A stretch of 64,000 nt of DNA. Source: Trichomonas vaginalis G3. Its lineage: Eukaryota; Parabasalia; Trichomonadida; Trichomonadidae. The notes beneath the pieces were generated by a model. The model had not been told where the DNA came from and ran no database searches. It worked only from the letters and a program-made list of their open reading frames with translations. Positions 51,151 to 60,899 of the stretch are shown one piece after another (position 1 is the first letter of the stretch; each line of letters opens with the position of its first letter). Where the stretch lies: assembly GCF_026262505.1 (NCBI RefSeq), contig NC_067205.1:558001-622000 (forward strand), given 5' to 3'. Position numbers and translations under genes: made by a program.

Positions 51151-52026
51151 TCAAGCTTGACTTTTTACAATTTGAACTTTGTTTGCGTAGATATGAATTC
51201 TGAAAGAAGTATGAGGGTCTTGTATGACTTTGTACTTCTCCCATAGTTCATGTCTGTCAAACTTACCTGCCATGGACTCTTTCATAAGTTCCATGAAATC
51301 GTCTTCGGACAATCCAGGGAAAAGTATGATATCAGTAAGTATTCTTTTAACATCCTTACTTAAACTCTTTGCTGTCTGTACACAAATGACAACTGAAATG
51401 TTAAAGTGTCTGAGCTTCTTAAGAATTCGACACATGTCTTGTTCTCTATTCTTTAACAAAGGATGAGAAGCAAAGTCATCTAAGATAAGAAGACATCTGT
51501 GAGGGTAAGTCTTCCAATCGTAAGATTGCAATTTCTTCGAAATGTATTCTATCTCTTTCTGTTTGTTTCTGAAGTGTTTCTTCTCTAATATTCTCTGCAT
51601 TTCCTCATTTGGGTCTTTAAACTTCGAATTGACATACTCATTTATAGCATTGTACTTCAAAACTCTTCTTTGGTACTTCTTTATCCAATCTAACAACTCA
51701 GAGTCTTTTATACATACTAGTTTTGACTTTTTTATAATATCTTTGAACGAATTGACGGTTTGGTCAAATTGACCAGAAGTACTACAAATGACTACTAACT
51801 CATAGAATGGGTTCTTCTCATCTAGTTCTTGTTGTTGTGCAGCCATTTTAAGATAAGTGAAAGTCTTGCCCGACCCAGGTGGTGCGATTAGACCTGTTAT
51901 ACCATTCTGAGCAAATAAGAACTTGTCATGTATAGGCTTTATCTGAGCATTTTCTAACTTTCTCTTGTTCTTATTTAAAACATTCTCAAATTTCTTGTCA
52001 ATGTCAGCAAACTTTTTTTCTAACAT
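51151..52026 (-). CDS. Packaging ATPase (FtsK/HerA, A32-like)
   Basis: 291 residues from MLEKKFADIDKKFEN (start chosen at 52026; a longer in-frame start at 52128 would run into the divergent neighbour). Walker A is GLIAPPGSGKTFTYLK, Walker B RCLLILDDFASHP, with a following sensor-type VVICVQTAKSL and LFPGLSEDDF region. In Polintons and adeno-like viruses this ATPase translocates DNA into the capsid. Frame open. It shares a 36-bp AT-rich bidirectional start region with the plus-strand gene at 52063. Confidence 0.85.
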   Translation of the reverse strand: MLEKKFADIDKKFENVLNKNKRKLENAQIKPIHDKFLFAQNGITGLIAPPGSGKTFTYLKMAAQQQELDEKNPFYELVVICSTSGQFDQTVNSFKDIIKKSKLVCIKDSELLDWIKKYQRRVLKYNAINEYVNSKFKDPNEEMQRILEKKHFRNKQKEIEYISKKLQSYDWKTYPHRCLLILDDFASHPLLKNREQDMCRILKKLRHFNISVVICVQTAKSLSKDVKRILTDIILFPGLSEDDFMELMKESMAGKFDRHELWEKYKVIQDPHTSFRIHIYANKVQIVKSQA

Positions 52027-52062
52027 ATTTTTAGAAAAATTAAAATTTTTATCTTTTTGAAA
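52027..52062. promoter_or_regulatory. Bidirectional AT-tract promoter
   Basis: ATTTTTAGAAAAATTAAAAT, then TTTTATCTTTTTGAAA, between the divergent ATGs at 52026 (minus) and 52063 (plus). Same A/T-tract style as upstream of 45486, 46276, 48259, 49996 and 54234. Confidence 0.5.
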
Positions 52063-52527
52063 ATGTCTAGCGATTTCGCTATCTATATTCGAGACAAGCT
52101 TTTCGACAGCAAAACATCTGTCGACCATAAAATCTTACATAGTGTAAACAAGAAAGGTGAATTTGTTCTAAAGTTCTGTTTCTGGGAATATGACAAGAAC
52201 CATAAAACATTAAGCAGAGAAGTCTTAAAATTTGTCAATGACAGACTTGTTGACAGAGATGACGCCGATTGGAAAGATGAAGTCCAACAAAAGTTCTTAG
52301 AATGCAAAGAAGGCACATGCGCTGTTCTTGAAGATGAAATAGAAAACAGAATAGAAGAGCTATTAAAGGACAAAGAACTTTTACATAAATATGGTTCTGA
52401 GAAATTTGACATAACTCCACCAGAGAAGAAGAAGAAGAAGAGAGAAAAGAAAGAAAAGAAAGTAGAAGAAGAGAAAAAAGAACCTGAACCAGAGCCAGTT
52501 CCAGAGAAGGTGAGATATGACATGTAA
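52063..52527 (+). CDS. Small protein with Lys/Glu/Pro tail
   Basis: 154 residues from MSSDFAIYIRDKLFDSK. The first 110 residues are helical with two Cys; the tail is KKKKKREKKEKKVEEEKKEP-type, ending in Pro-Glu repeats. Not recognised. The lone plus-strand gene of this half, divergent from the ATPase. Confidence 0.45.
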   Translation: MSSDFAIYIRDKLFDSKTSVDHKILHSVNKKGEFVLKFCFWEYDKNHKTLSREVLKFVNDRLVDRDDADWKDEVQQKFLECKEGTCAVLEDEIENRIEELLKDKELLHKYGSEKFDITPPEKKKKKREKKEKKVEEEKKEPEPEPVPEKVRYDM

Positions 52528-52543
52528 AAATAAAATTTTATTT

Positions 52544-52963
52544 TTAGAACATTTCTGGGTCAATGTCAATGTTCTCTTCCTCTTTAGGAGCAAACACTGG
52601 CTTAGACTCTAAAATCTTTTTACCTAATTTACCTTGAACTTCAACTATCTTAGACTCATAATATTCATAGTCGTCTGCTTTCTTTGGTTCATAAGGTATA
52701 ACAAGTTTGTATGCTTTGCCTTCTTTAAGGTTTGAGAACCTTCTGTCAAAATTTTCTTTGACTGCTAACAAACCTTCTATGTCTAAGTCTTCAAATTTCG
52801 CACCATTTTTAGTCACGACAGCAAACTTAACTGGTTCGATGTTCCAAACTTTGCTGAATGAAGACTTTTCAAAATGGTAGAAGTAAACATTCAAATAAGC
52901 GAATGGGTCTAGTTCTTCTTTGACTTCTGTCATGTACTTATTTACTGAGATGAATTTCGTCAT
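52544..52963 (-). CDS. Small element B protein between helicase and ATPase
   Basis: 139 residues: MTKFISVNKYMTEVKEELDP, a beta-rich middle (VKFAVVTKNG, AYKLVIPYEPKK) and an acidic end (EEENIDIDPEMF). An acidic C-terminus after a beta-rich core would suit a single-strand DNA-binding protein working with the helicase, but this is only inference. Confidence 0.4.
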   Translation of the reverse strand: MTKFISVNKYMTEVKEELDPFAYLNVYFYHFEKSSFSKVWNIEPVKFAVVTKNGAKFEDLDIEGLLAVKENFDRRFSNLKEGKAYKLVIPYEPKKADDYEYYESKIVEVQGKLGKKILESKPVFAPKEEENIDIDPEMF

Positions 52964-52998
52964 CTTTTCTATCGGATAAAAAAATATTTTTTTAAAAT

Positions 52999-54234
52999 TT
53001 ACTCAGAAAAATTTTTCTTTGTATATACGCCGTTCTGTATGTCTAAAAGATTTTTGACATTTGCCAAGAATGTTCGTTTAGACGCTGCCATATAACCATA
53101 CTCTTGACAATACTGTTTATATGAATCGTACAATGACCTTTCATCTAAACACTCAAAGTTAGTCTCATCTATAAACAGTTCATATACACTCTTGTTTGCT
53201 TCTAACAATGTTTGTCTCTCTTCGGTATATGGAATTTGTCTTGGATTGAACTTAGAAATATCTAATGTCATAAAATATGAGAACAAGTGGTTGTAAAAGT
53301 TAGGTGTCAAAGTTTCTGCTAAGTCGTCAAAATATTCTGTATCTTGCATATGAGAATCTGACGTTCTGACAACTACATATCTTCTGTCAGAACTTTCTAA
53401 CTTCATCGGAACGGCGTTGTTTGAAACCATAATGAAATTTGCAACATTTTCACAAACTCTTTGGTCTTTATATTTTCTTTCAACAACTCCAACTTTGTCT
53501 GTTATAAGACTCTTCAAAGCATCCGAGTTCAAAACTTTTGTTGTATCTATACTTTGAAGTTCGTTACATACTATAAGTTTCATATTCTCTATTGAAGAGT
53601 TAAATTTACCGCAGATGTTTTCTAAGTTTGTCATATTAGGGTTCGAATAGCCCTCTAACAGTTTGCACAAAATATCTGTAAAGAAAGTGTTCTTACCAGT
53701 TCCTTGTTTTCCAATTATAATGAGAGCAGTTTCATTTTTAGCACTTGGATATTGTAAGATGTTTGCAAACCAACATAAGATATACTCATAAACCTTTTCG
53801 TTTCCATTGCATATAATTTCTTTGACATGGTCTAACCAAGCTTCTATAACATTTTCTTTCCATTCTACTTGTTCGTATTTATATCCAGTGAAGATAGAAT
53901 AGAAGTTTGGAGAAGGTGTATAGAACTTTATACCTCGAACTGAAAAATCTTCTAACTTTGACAATAAGATATCCCAAGCATCTAACATCTTCATGCCAAC
54001 TTGTACAACTTTTATTTTCTTAAGTTTCTGTCTACATTCTTGTTCAGACACTATTGTTGCTCTTGGTTTGTTAAAGACAACATCCCATTCTTTCATGACA
54101 TAACATTCTGGGGCAGAGTCAACATAAATGACTAAACGTTTCAAATTCTCGACTGCTTTGTTATAGTCTCTAAATGGACACATATTTCTGAATGCTTGGA
54201 AGTCATAAAAATCTGAAACGTCTATTCTGTACAT
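52999..54234 (-). CDS. SF3-type (D5/NrS-1-like) helicase
   Basis: 411 residues. Motif A ALIIIGKQGTGKNTFFTDIL, motif B LIVCNELQSID, motif C ENVANFIMVSNNAVPMKLES followed by arginine-finger DRRYVVVRTSD. A divergent N-terminal region of about 120 residues and a winged-helix-like C-terminus (SLYDSYKQYCQEYGYMAASK) flank the core. This matches the helicase of primase-helicases in viruses and mobile elements. It would unwind the element's DNA for replication. Open frame. With no polymerase B in the element, it is the only visible replication enzyme. Confidence 0.8.
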   Translation of the reverse strand: MYRIDVSDFYDFQAFRNMCPFRDYNKAVENLKRLVIYVDSAPECYVMKEWDVVFNKPRATIVSEQECRQKLKKIKVVQVGMKMLDAWDILLSKLEDFSVRGIKFYTPSPNFYSIFTGYKYEQVEWKENVIEAWLDHVKEIICNGNEKVYEYILCWFANILQYPSAKNETALIIIGKQGTGKNTFFTDILCKLLEGYSNPNMTNLENICGKFNSSIENMKLIVCNELQSIDTTKVLNSDALKSLITDKVGVVERKYKDQRVCENVANFIMVSNNAVPMKLESSDRRYVVVRTSDSHMQDTEYFDDLAETLTPNFYNHLFSYFMTLDISKFNPRQIPYTEERQTLLEANKSVYELFIDETNFECLDERSLYDSYKQYCQEYGYMAASKRTFLANVKNLLDIQNGVYTKKNFSE

Positions 54235-54263
54235 TTTTATAAAAATAAAAAAAATATTTTTTT

Positions 54264-55073
54264 TTATTCTTGACTTTGTTGTTGCATTTGTTGCATTTGT
54301 TGCATTTGTTGTTCTTGAGCTATTTGTTGTTGAAGTTGTTCTTGTAGTACAATACTTTCACCAGTTGCATCTTCCAATTCGAAACTTTCTGCCGTCATTG
54401 ACAAATACATAGGACATAAAAGTTTTACAGGAACAAAGTTTGCGTCGACTAATGTCAACGTTATGTTTGCTAAAGTGTTTGAGTTTACTAAAGCTGAAAA
54501 CTCTGCATTCGAATGAACAATAGGCAAACCAGCAGAGAAAGTGTTGTTTATACGCATGAGTATCTTTTGGTCATAGTAGTTTCTGTCGATATTCGAATAG
54601 CACTTTGAACCTAAGTTTGAAACAATATATAAAATTGGTGTGCTTAAAGTCAATGGAACAGACATTCCTTGTATGACACCTTTTCCTGTTATAGGAAACT
54701 GTTGGTAGTAAAAACCAGATATAAGTTTTGTATTATAGCTCATATCGTTTATAGTAAACTCAGTCGGACATCCAAACATAATGAAACCTGCTCTAGTTGC
54801 AGCACATGTTACATCCGTCCTTAAAGTATTAAATAAGTCAACAAAACCTGTTGGTGGTATATCTGAGTAAGTATCTTCAAAGAAGTATTTTTTACCATTC
54901 ACAACAATAAAATCTCTCTCTGGTGTCAAAAGAGCAAAACAGGCTTTAGTCGTCATCGTGTTTAAGGTCAGTTTACAATATCGTCCTTGAGGACTTTGTA
55001 AGTTTGTTGTTATAGAATTATATGACTCAGGGTTTTTAGTCGTAATAGTATAAACCACTATGTCTTCTGCCAT
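54264..55073 (-). CDS. Minor capsid (penton-type) protein
   Basis: 269 residues. Beta-rich with a conserved-type end: ILMRINNTFSAGLPIVHSNA, then NITLTLVDANFVPVKLLCPM (the strand pattern of single jelly-roll penton proteins), followed by a Gln/Met-rich tail (QQQIAQEQQMQQMQQMQQQ). It lies two genes downstream of the major capsid gene on the same strand, as in many Polintons. Role by family pattern and position, not proven. Frame open. Confidence 0.6.
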   Translation of the reverse strand: MAEDIVVYTITTKNPESYNSITTNLQSPQGRYCKLTLNTMTTKACFALLTPERDFIVVNGKKYFFEDTYSDIPPTGFVDLFNTLRTDVTCAATRAGFIMFGCPTEFTINDMSYNTKLISGFYYQQFPITGKGVIQGMSVPLTLSTPILYIVSNLGSKCYSNIDRNYYDQKILMRINNTFSAGLPIVHSNAEFSALVNSNTLANITLTLVDANFVPVKLLCPMYLSMTAESFELEDATGESIVLQEQLQQQIAQEQQMQQMQQMQQQSQE

Positions 55074-55077
55074 TTAC

Positions 55078-55613
55078 TTAGCAAGTAAATTTTAATGAAA
55101 TGTTGTGGTCGTCAAATATTTTTATGACGTCTGGGAAACTATATTTTAAGTTCAACGTTTCACCTCCTTTCATAACGTATATCTTGTCAATGACATTATA
55201 TGAAACACCACAGCAAGCAATGTCGGGTTCTATTTCTTTGATGTTTATATCGTCTGCCTCTGTCAAAAGTTTCAATAGTTCTTTCAAAATTTCATGAGGT
55301 GCGATGACATATGAGTTCACTTTTACAGGGTTGTGTTCGACCAAGTTTAACATTATACCTAAAGCTTGACAAATCTTCTCCTGAGTTTTAAGTTTGTCTT
55401 TAAGTTGTTGGTAGTCGTTTCGAATATCTGCAACAGAACTTAAGTCTCTGCTAACTTCAGGGTATGTTGGTTGTTCTTTTACAGGAACTATTGTTATACC
55501 ATCTTCGTCTTCGTATGGTTTCCCACTTCAACATCTCTTTCTTTGACATTGACAACAACACTTTGACTGTTTGTTTGAGTTGGTGAATTTAACTTCACAT
55601 CTGCCACCGCCAT
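55078..55613 (-). pseudogene. Small element B gene between capsid genes
   Basis: It begins MAVADVKLNSPTQTNSQSVV and ends in a well-formed region HEILKELLKLLTEADDINIK, DIACCGVSYNVIDKIYVMKG, IFDDHNISLKF. Stop is 4 bp before the start of the minor capsid gene. Not recognised. Looks broken. Confidence 0.4.
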
Positions 55614-55677
55614 TAAACCTTTTGAAAACACTTACGCTTCTATTTTTTCGGAAATGACATTTTACTTAGAATAAAAA

Positions 55678-56097
55678 GATGGACGTATTGAGTATCTCTT
55701 CGAATTGAAGCAGAACAAAGTTTACACACACAAACAATACAAGTTCATTGACAGAATAGTTCTTTATACAAACAATGGTAAATGTTATAGAATAGCAGTC
55801 TTTGCTGAACCAAAATATTTTCATAAAGCAAAGAAAGTTGGTATAACCGAGATGGTGAAAGTTCTTGAAGCAGACAAAAATATAACAACAAAACTGACCG
55901 ATATTTCTAAAGGTAAGTTTATAATACAATTTTATGTCAAAACTGGCGTACTGTCAATATTTGACGGAGAGAAGTCAGTTCAAGAACAACTTACTGACCT
56001 GCTGCCAAAATCTGCTCGATGGAAGCTGTCGTTATGCCAATCTGAGGAGCCCCAGCAGGTTTCATCGAACGAATCTTCAAAAGAGCATCTTCCGTGA
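55678..56097 (+). other. Plus-strand ORF opposite the capsid gene end
   Basis: About 130 codons (GRIEYLFELKQNKVYTHKQY, FIDRIVLYTNNGKCYRIAVF, KFIIQFYVKTGVLSIF). Composition is protein-like for 55680-55980, then it overlaps the capsid gene on the other strand. Possibly a small single-domain gene of the element. Low certainty. Confidence 0.35.
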
Positions 56098-57598
56098 AAA
56101 GTGCTATTGGTTTTGTAAACTTCTTTGCTTTCAGTTCATCTGGACCGTCTCTGTCACCAGTATATTGTATTTGTACAGTACCAACAGTTGAAATACCACC
56201 CATAAAGTCTTCTGAGTCAGCAAATGGAATGCCAAGCCAAAAGTTTGAACGGTCTCCATTTGTATATTGAGTTTTTTGACCTCCTGTATGAGTCCATACT
56301 TTCACATATGGCATAATAGAACTTTGCATTTCAGGGTTAATGGTTGTTGTGAAGTTGTTGTTAAAGTTCATAGCATCTAATGTCAAGTTGTATGACCTCA
56401 TATCCTCAACTGTAGAATATTCTTCTCTTGGATAGTATTTGCCATCTATGTTTATATGATATTTAATACCGGGGTTGTAGAAACAAGAATAGTCATTTAT
56501 AGTTCGTCTGAACAGTACAAACATAGTATCTGCATGTTTCATTGCAGTTGTTAAGGCAATATCTGTTCTTGCACCTGGGTCAGCACTTTGGTTTCCAACT
56601 TCACCTGCAAAGTCTTTGACAGATATTTGGTGTATAGGGAACATAAGTGGAACTGCAATATATTTGGCAGCTAAAGCATTTGAAATATCTGGGTCCAACA
56701 TATAGACTGCAAGTCTGCTTTCTATTCTCTTGCATTCAAATTTTTCGCATGTAAACTTAACTGGGTCCCAAGCAGTTCCAGCAGCATTGAAATAATAGTT
56801 TTACTTCAGTGTTGAGGTTTGAGAAACCAAAGTCTAAGTCAACTTTGTCTTTGCAAAAGTCGGCGAATGACGTTTGATTTGCTCCCTTTACGTCTGTAAG
56901 AGTGAATGGGTCTTGCGTTGGTGCAATGACTAAGTTATTTTTGCTTGGAGTAAGTTCAATAGAAATTTTTCCTGCCCAGTTTGGCAAGTATCTTAAAAAC
57001 CTGAAGATGAGGAAAGATGACAAAGGAACTCTAAGTTTCAGTTTTACTTTAGTGACAGCATTTCCATCTGAACCAGAAAGGTTAACATAAACTCCTGGAA
57101 CGTTAGGGTCAAGTTCTTATTTTCTCAATAGTTGCATACTGGTCTGTTTGTTCTCTAGCTTGTGGTTGTACTGAGTTTCTCAAAGCGAACCATTCATAGT
57201 TTGCCCATGTTACTGTTTGAACTAAGTCAGAGTTAGAATATATCTTATATCCCATGAAAACTTCTGGAGCATATTGGTATCCGACATAGAAAATTCCATT
57301 GCAACCTTTCTTGTCAGACAACTTGGCAGAAGGTTTTATTTCAATGTCTTGTTCCACGTATAAGAATGAGTTGTCAATAGAAATTATATGAAACCTGTTC
57401 GCAAGCAATATCTACTGTTGTTGAAGAACCTTCTCCAAACTCACCTACATTTCCATAAGAAACAGCAGTTGTATATTCGTAAGTTCCAGGAACTATTTCT
57501 GACCTTCTAATGGCATTGTCGCATTCGTTATACCATTCGGAAACATTTCCATTCATGGCATCCAAAACTGTTGGCGTTATATTCTGAGCGGCGTACAT
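55991..57598 (-). pseudogene. Major capsid protein (double jelly-roll) of element B
   Basis: Starts MYAAQNITPTVLDAMNG and runs about 1.6 kb. Family-like strands are seen in FYVGYQYAPEVFMGYKIYSN, NYEWFALRNSV, LTPSKNNLVIAPTQDP, MFPIHQISVKDFAGEVGNQS and FMGGISTVGTVQIQYTGDRD. The C-terminal half aligns with the remnant A gene at 42-2059. Double jelly-roll proteins make the hexon-type capsomers of Polintons and their virus relatives. Looks broken, with a few breaks. Confidence 0.75.
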
Positions 57599-57630
57599 TT
57601 CATATGGGTAAAAATATAGAATAGTTGGGT

Positions 57631-58789
57631 TTATATGTCATAATAGAACCCACGTGGACCAAGCTTTACTTTCTTCCTGACTGAGTTTTTAACTCTTCTT
57701 TTTCCTTCATTGCCCTCTGCTTGAAGTTGTTGCATCTTTGCATTATGTTCATCTAGTATGTTGCAAATTTCCCATGTCCTTTTTGCCTTTGGGCTCTGGT
57801 CGCCCATCTCAGGTAACCTATATCCTAGAAAGAGTTTGTCATAGTCTGTATTTGAGTCTTTGCGTATTGTTTGCATGACTCTTTCCTGAGTTTCTGGTTC
57901 AAGCTCTTCAAACAGAGCTTGTCCATATGAATAAGCTCGTTTCCAAATATATGTTTTTGTAGCCATTCTGGTTTTCTTTCCATGTTACCAACAATATCCT
58001 TTGTGAATGGGAAAGCTTTTACCCAATCTTTCAGTCTTGCGTCGTTTATTTCTGTAGTTGGTTTTATTTTGTCAAGGAACATGTTTTTCAATACTAACAT
58101 TTCATTTGGTACTGTCCATTTGAGTTTTCTTAAATATTCATCCCTTCTCGATTCATCGTCTGCAAAGTAAGTTTTTATGACATTTTGTAAACTTTCGTTT
58201 GCAAGGTATGTACAATAGGTTCTCTTCCTTCTATCTCCCTAACTTTCTTTCTAAACTCTTCACCAAATATACCATCTTTATGGTTCTGTGTAGTTCTTTG
58301 AGATAAATGTTCTAGAACGTCAGGTGTTATATTTCCATCAGCCATGTTCATTTCATACTGGTCCAAAATATCTGCATGTTTCATATCTTTCAATGGCATT
58401 AAAGCCGCGCTGAAAATACCAGCTATATCTGGTTCACCATTGACTTCCATTGCGTCTACAACTTCTTGGAATTGTGGTTGTAAGTTTATGAACCACCTAT
58501 CTGGATTAGCTTTATGACCCCATCTCATTGTAGTTCCATCGTCTGCAGAAACAAAAGTAGGTTTGTTTCCATCTTGGTTAGGTTCTGAATGAACTTTAAA
58601 CAATGTTTCATTTCTATATGTTTTCTTGAAATTTAACCTTTTATTTTCACCGAGTTCATCCGAAGATTGAACGTTAAATGCTCGTAAGTAAAAAGGGTTG
58701 TTGTATTTGTGTACATTTTCTTTCAGTACTTTCATTCTATGCTGAATATTTTCATCTGGTGTTGGAGTCTTTTGTATGTCGGCAAACAT
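57631..58789 (-). pseudogene. Unknown virion-type gene of element B
   Basis: Starts MFADIQKTPTPDENIQHRMK and continues in pieces to DEHNAKMQQLQAEGNEG and GPRGFYYDI near 57631, just upstream of the capsid gene. Contains YNNPFYLRAFNVQS, WGHKANPDRWFINLQPQFQE and EFRKKVREIEGRE. No family recognised. Position suggests a particle component. Looks broken, two or so breaks. Confidence 0.45.
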
Positions 58790-58873
58790 TTTTCGATATT
58801 CTTCTACTATGTCAGCCGAATCTTTCTTAGACTCTTGGAAAGTTCCATATTCACCTCATGCTCTTGTTGAGGG

Positions 58874-60856
58874 TCAAGATTTTTCGGCTGTATCCAAATC
58901 TTCATCTAGTTCTGTGAAGTTAGTTTCCAAAGGAAGGACTTGTTCGTTTCCTTCAGGCTCTTCTAGCTGTTGTTGCTGAACTATTTCTTCCATGTCTGGT
59001 TGTATCTGAACTTCTTCCTGTGGAGTTTCTTGTACCTCATCTGCTGGCATTTCATATATTCCGAGACCGTTTTCAACAATTTCCCTATCTACGTCATCCG
59101 CATTCATAAGCTTTTGTTCTTTCGTTCCGTCTCTATTTTTTACGCGTTTCATGACGAAAGTTGAATTGTCATTTAGCTCTGACATCAAATATCTCGGAGT
59201 AAATTCATCCATGTCATTTGGATGATATGCTATTAAATCATATCCCTTAGCGAGCTTGTATTTTCCAGGTTTGAGATTATATCCGTTTTGGTGCTGAGCC
59301 ATAAAGCTAAATAGGTTCGGGTCAGTATTTCCATCCTTGAACTTTCCAATAGCTTCTTTATATCTGTCACTAAAGTCAACAGTATCTGGGAAACCACACT
59401 CTTCTTTAAGCATTTTTAAGAATTCTTGGTTTCCTTGTTCTCTACTTCTTTTATGTCCTTGCTCTGTTTGTGGTTGTTGTTGTGCAGGGTTTTGAACTGT
59501 TGGTTGTGCAGGGTTTTGAACTGTTGGTTGTTGTGTTGGTTGTTGTTGTTGTTGTTGTGCAGGGTTTTGAACTGTTGGTTGTTGTGTTGGTTTTGGTGCA
59601 TGCCTGTGTCTGTGTCCATGTGACGATGTAAATGTTCTAGGTAGTCCTGGTGCAGGTGCTTCTCTTGGAGGGTTTGGTGGTATATAAGTTCCACCAGCTG
59701 GCACATATGTTCCATCTGCAGCATAGTGTCCTACCTGACTTTTCGTTCTTAAGAAAGCATTTACTAGGTCTGTTTTGGTCTGTTGTAACTCTTTTTCTTG
59801 ACTTTTCACAACAGTTGCTCTAACGGCGTCATAGGCACTTTGAACTGCCTGTCTCGTTGCTGCATCTGTTATTTTCGTCATATTTTGTGCTACTTCTTTT
59901 AACTCTTTGTCGAAACCTTCAGACTTCAGTTTCTTTCCAGATGAGAAGTCGTTCACTAGTTTCACCTTACTATGAAGAGCTTCGAAGGCGTTCTTAAAGT
60001 CAGCATTCGTTAAAGCTTCATTTGAACTGTCTTCATCCGCTTGTATTTTTGTCCTTATTGACCCTATAAGCTGGGCTGCTTTGGCGTTGGCTTGGGCATC
60101 TAACCAGTCATTGTTAGCTTTTATATATTCTGCGCTTTTCATTGCCTTTTGCATAGCCGCGTCGTTATTTTTACTTTCTTGTGCTAAGTTTTCATACTGT
60201 ACGGTTTGGTTTTGCAACTGTAAAAGTTTTTCTGCCTTTACATTTGCTTCAACTTCTTTTTTATACTCATCGCTATCCATATATGTCTTCAGGGCTTTTT
60301 GTTTTATCTCTTCATCTTTCAGTATTTTATATTGAGTAGTATGGTTTTTCAAATTTATGACATCTTGTTCCATTTTTGCTACTTCTGTTGCTTTTTCTGA
60401 CACTTTTTTCGCATATTCCTCTGTACTTAGTTCTTTCAGTTGTTCTTCTTTCTTCTTTTTCTCTACGTTTAACTCATTGAGTTTCTTTGTGTGTCTGTCA
60501 TATTCTAGTTTCTTTTCGTTTTCACTTATTTGTTTCTGTATGTCTATGTTTGACTTTTTGACATCTGTTATTTGATTTTTGAGTGAACTCAAATTCATTT
60601 GACTTTGAGGGTTATAAGCTGTTCCGTCTGCAGCTCCACCATAGCCTGCCATTTTCGCTAAAAGTGCCGCTCTTAAACCTCCACTCTGTGCACCAATAAC
60701 TCGGTTTAAAAGCATAGGGTTGCTTGACATTTGTTGCAACATAGTGGGGTCATTCAGCATTTGTTGTTGCAACTGTTGTTGTGGTGTTAGTTTTACTATT
60801 GGATGTTTCAATGCTCTCTTCCTCTTACGTATATTCTTACGTAGCTTACGTGGCAT
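58874..60856 (-). CDS. Large coiled-coil, Gln/Pro-repeat virion-type protein
   Basis: 660 residues. A strongly basic start (MPRKLRKNIRKRKRALKHP) is followed by a Gln/Met segment, a long coiled-coil (about 85-330), a PPNPPREAPAPG linker, then near-perfect repeats of QQPTVQNPAQ (about 415-465), and a C-terminal domain with FPDTVDFSDRYKEAIGKF and YLMSELNDNSTFVMK. First gene of the minus-strand block. Basic head plus coiled-coil would suit a DNA-binding core or tegument-like protein; unproven. Frame open. Confidence 0.5.
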   Translation of the reverse strand: MPRKLRKNIRKRKRALKHPIVKLTPQQQLQQQMLNDPTMLQQMSSNPMLLNRVIGAQSGGLRAALLAKMAGYGGAADGTAYNPQSQMNLSSLKNQITDVKKSNIDIQKQISENEKKLEYDRHTKKLNELNVEKKKKEEQLKELSTEEYAKKVSEKATEVAKMEQDVINLKNHTTQYKILKDEEIKQKALKTYMDSDEYKKEVEANVKAEKLLQLQNQTVQYENLAQESKNNDAAMQKAMKSAEYIKANNDWLDAQANAKAAQLIGSIRTKIQADEDSSNEALTNADFKNAFEALHSKVKLVNDFSSGKKLKSEGFDKELKEVAQNMTKITDAATRQAVQSAYDAVRATVVKSQEKELQQTKTDLVNAFLRTKSQVGHYAADGTYVPAGGTYIPPNPPREAPAPGLPRTFTSSHGHRHRHAPKPTQQPTVQNPAQQQQQQPTQQPTVQNPAQPTVQNPAQQQPQTEQGHKRSREQGNQEFLKMLKEECGFPDTVDFSDRYKEAIGKFKDGNTDPNLFSFMAQHQNGYNLKPGKYKLAKGYDLIAYHPNDMDEFTPRYLMSELNDNSTFVMKRVKNRDGTKEQKLMNADDVDREIVENGLGIYEMPADEVQETPQEEVQIQPDMEEIVQQQQLEEPEGNEQVLPLETNFTELDEDLDTAEKS

Positions 60857-60899
60857 TTTAAGTGAAGTTAAAAAGCGGCTTTTGACAGATGTTTTATTG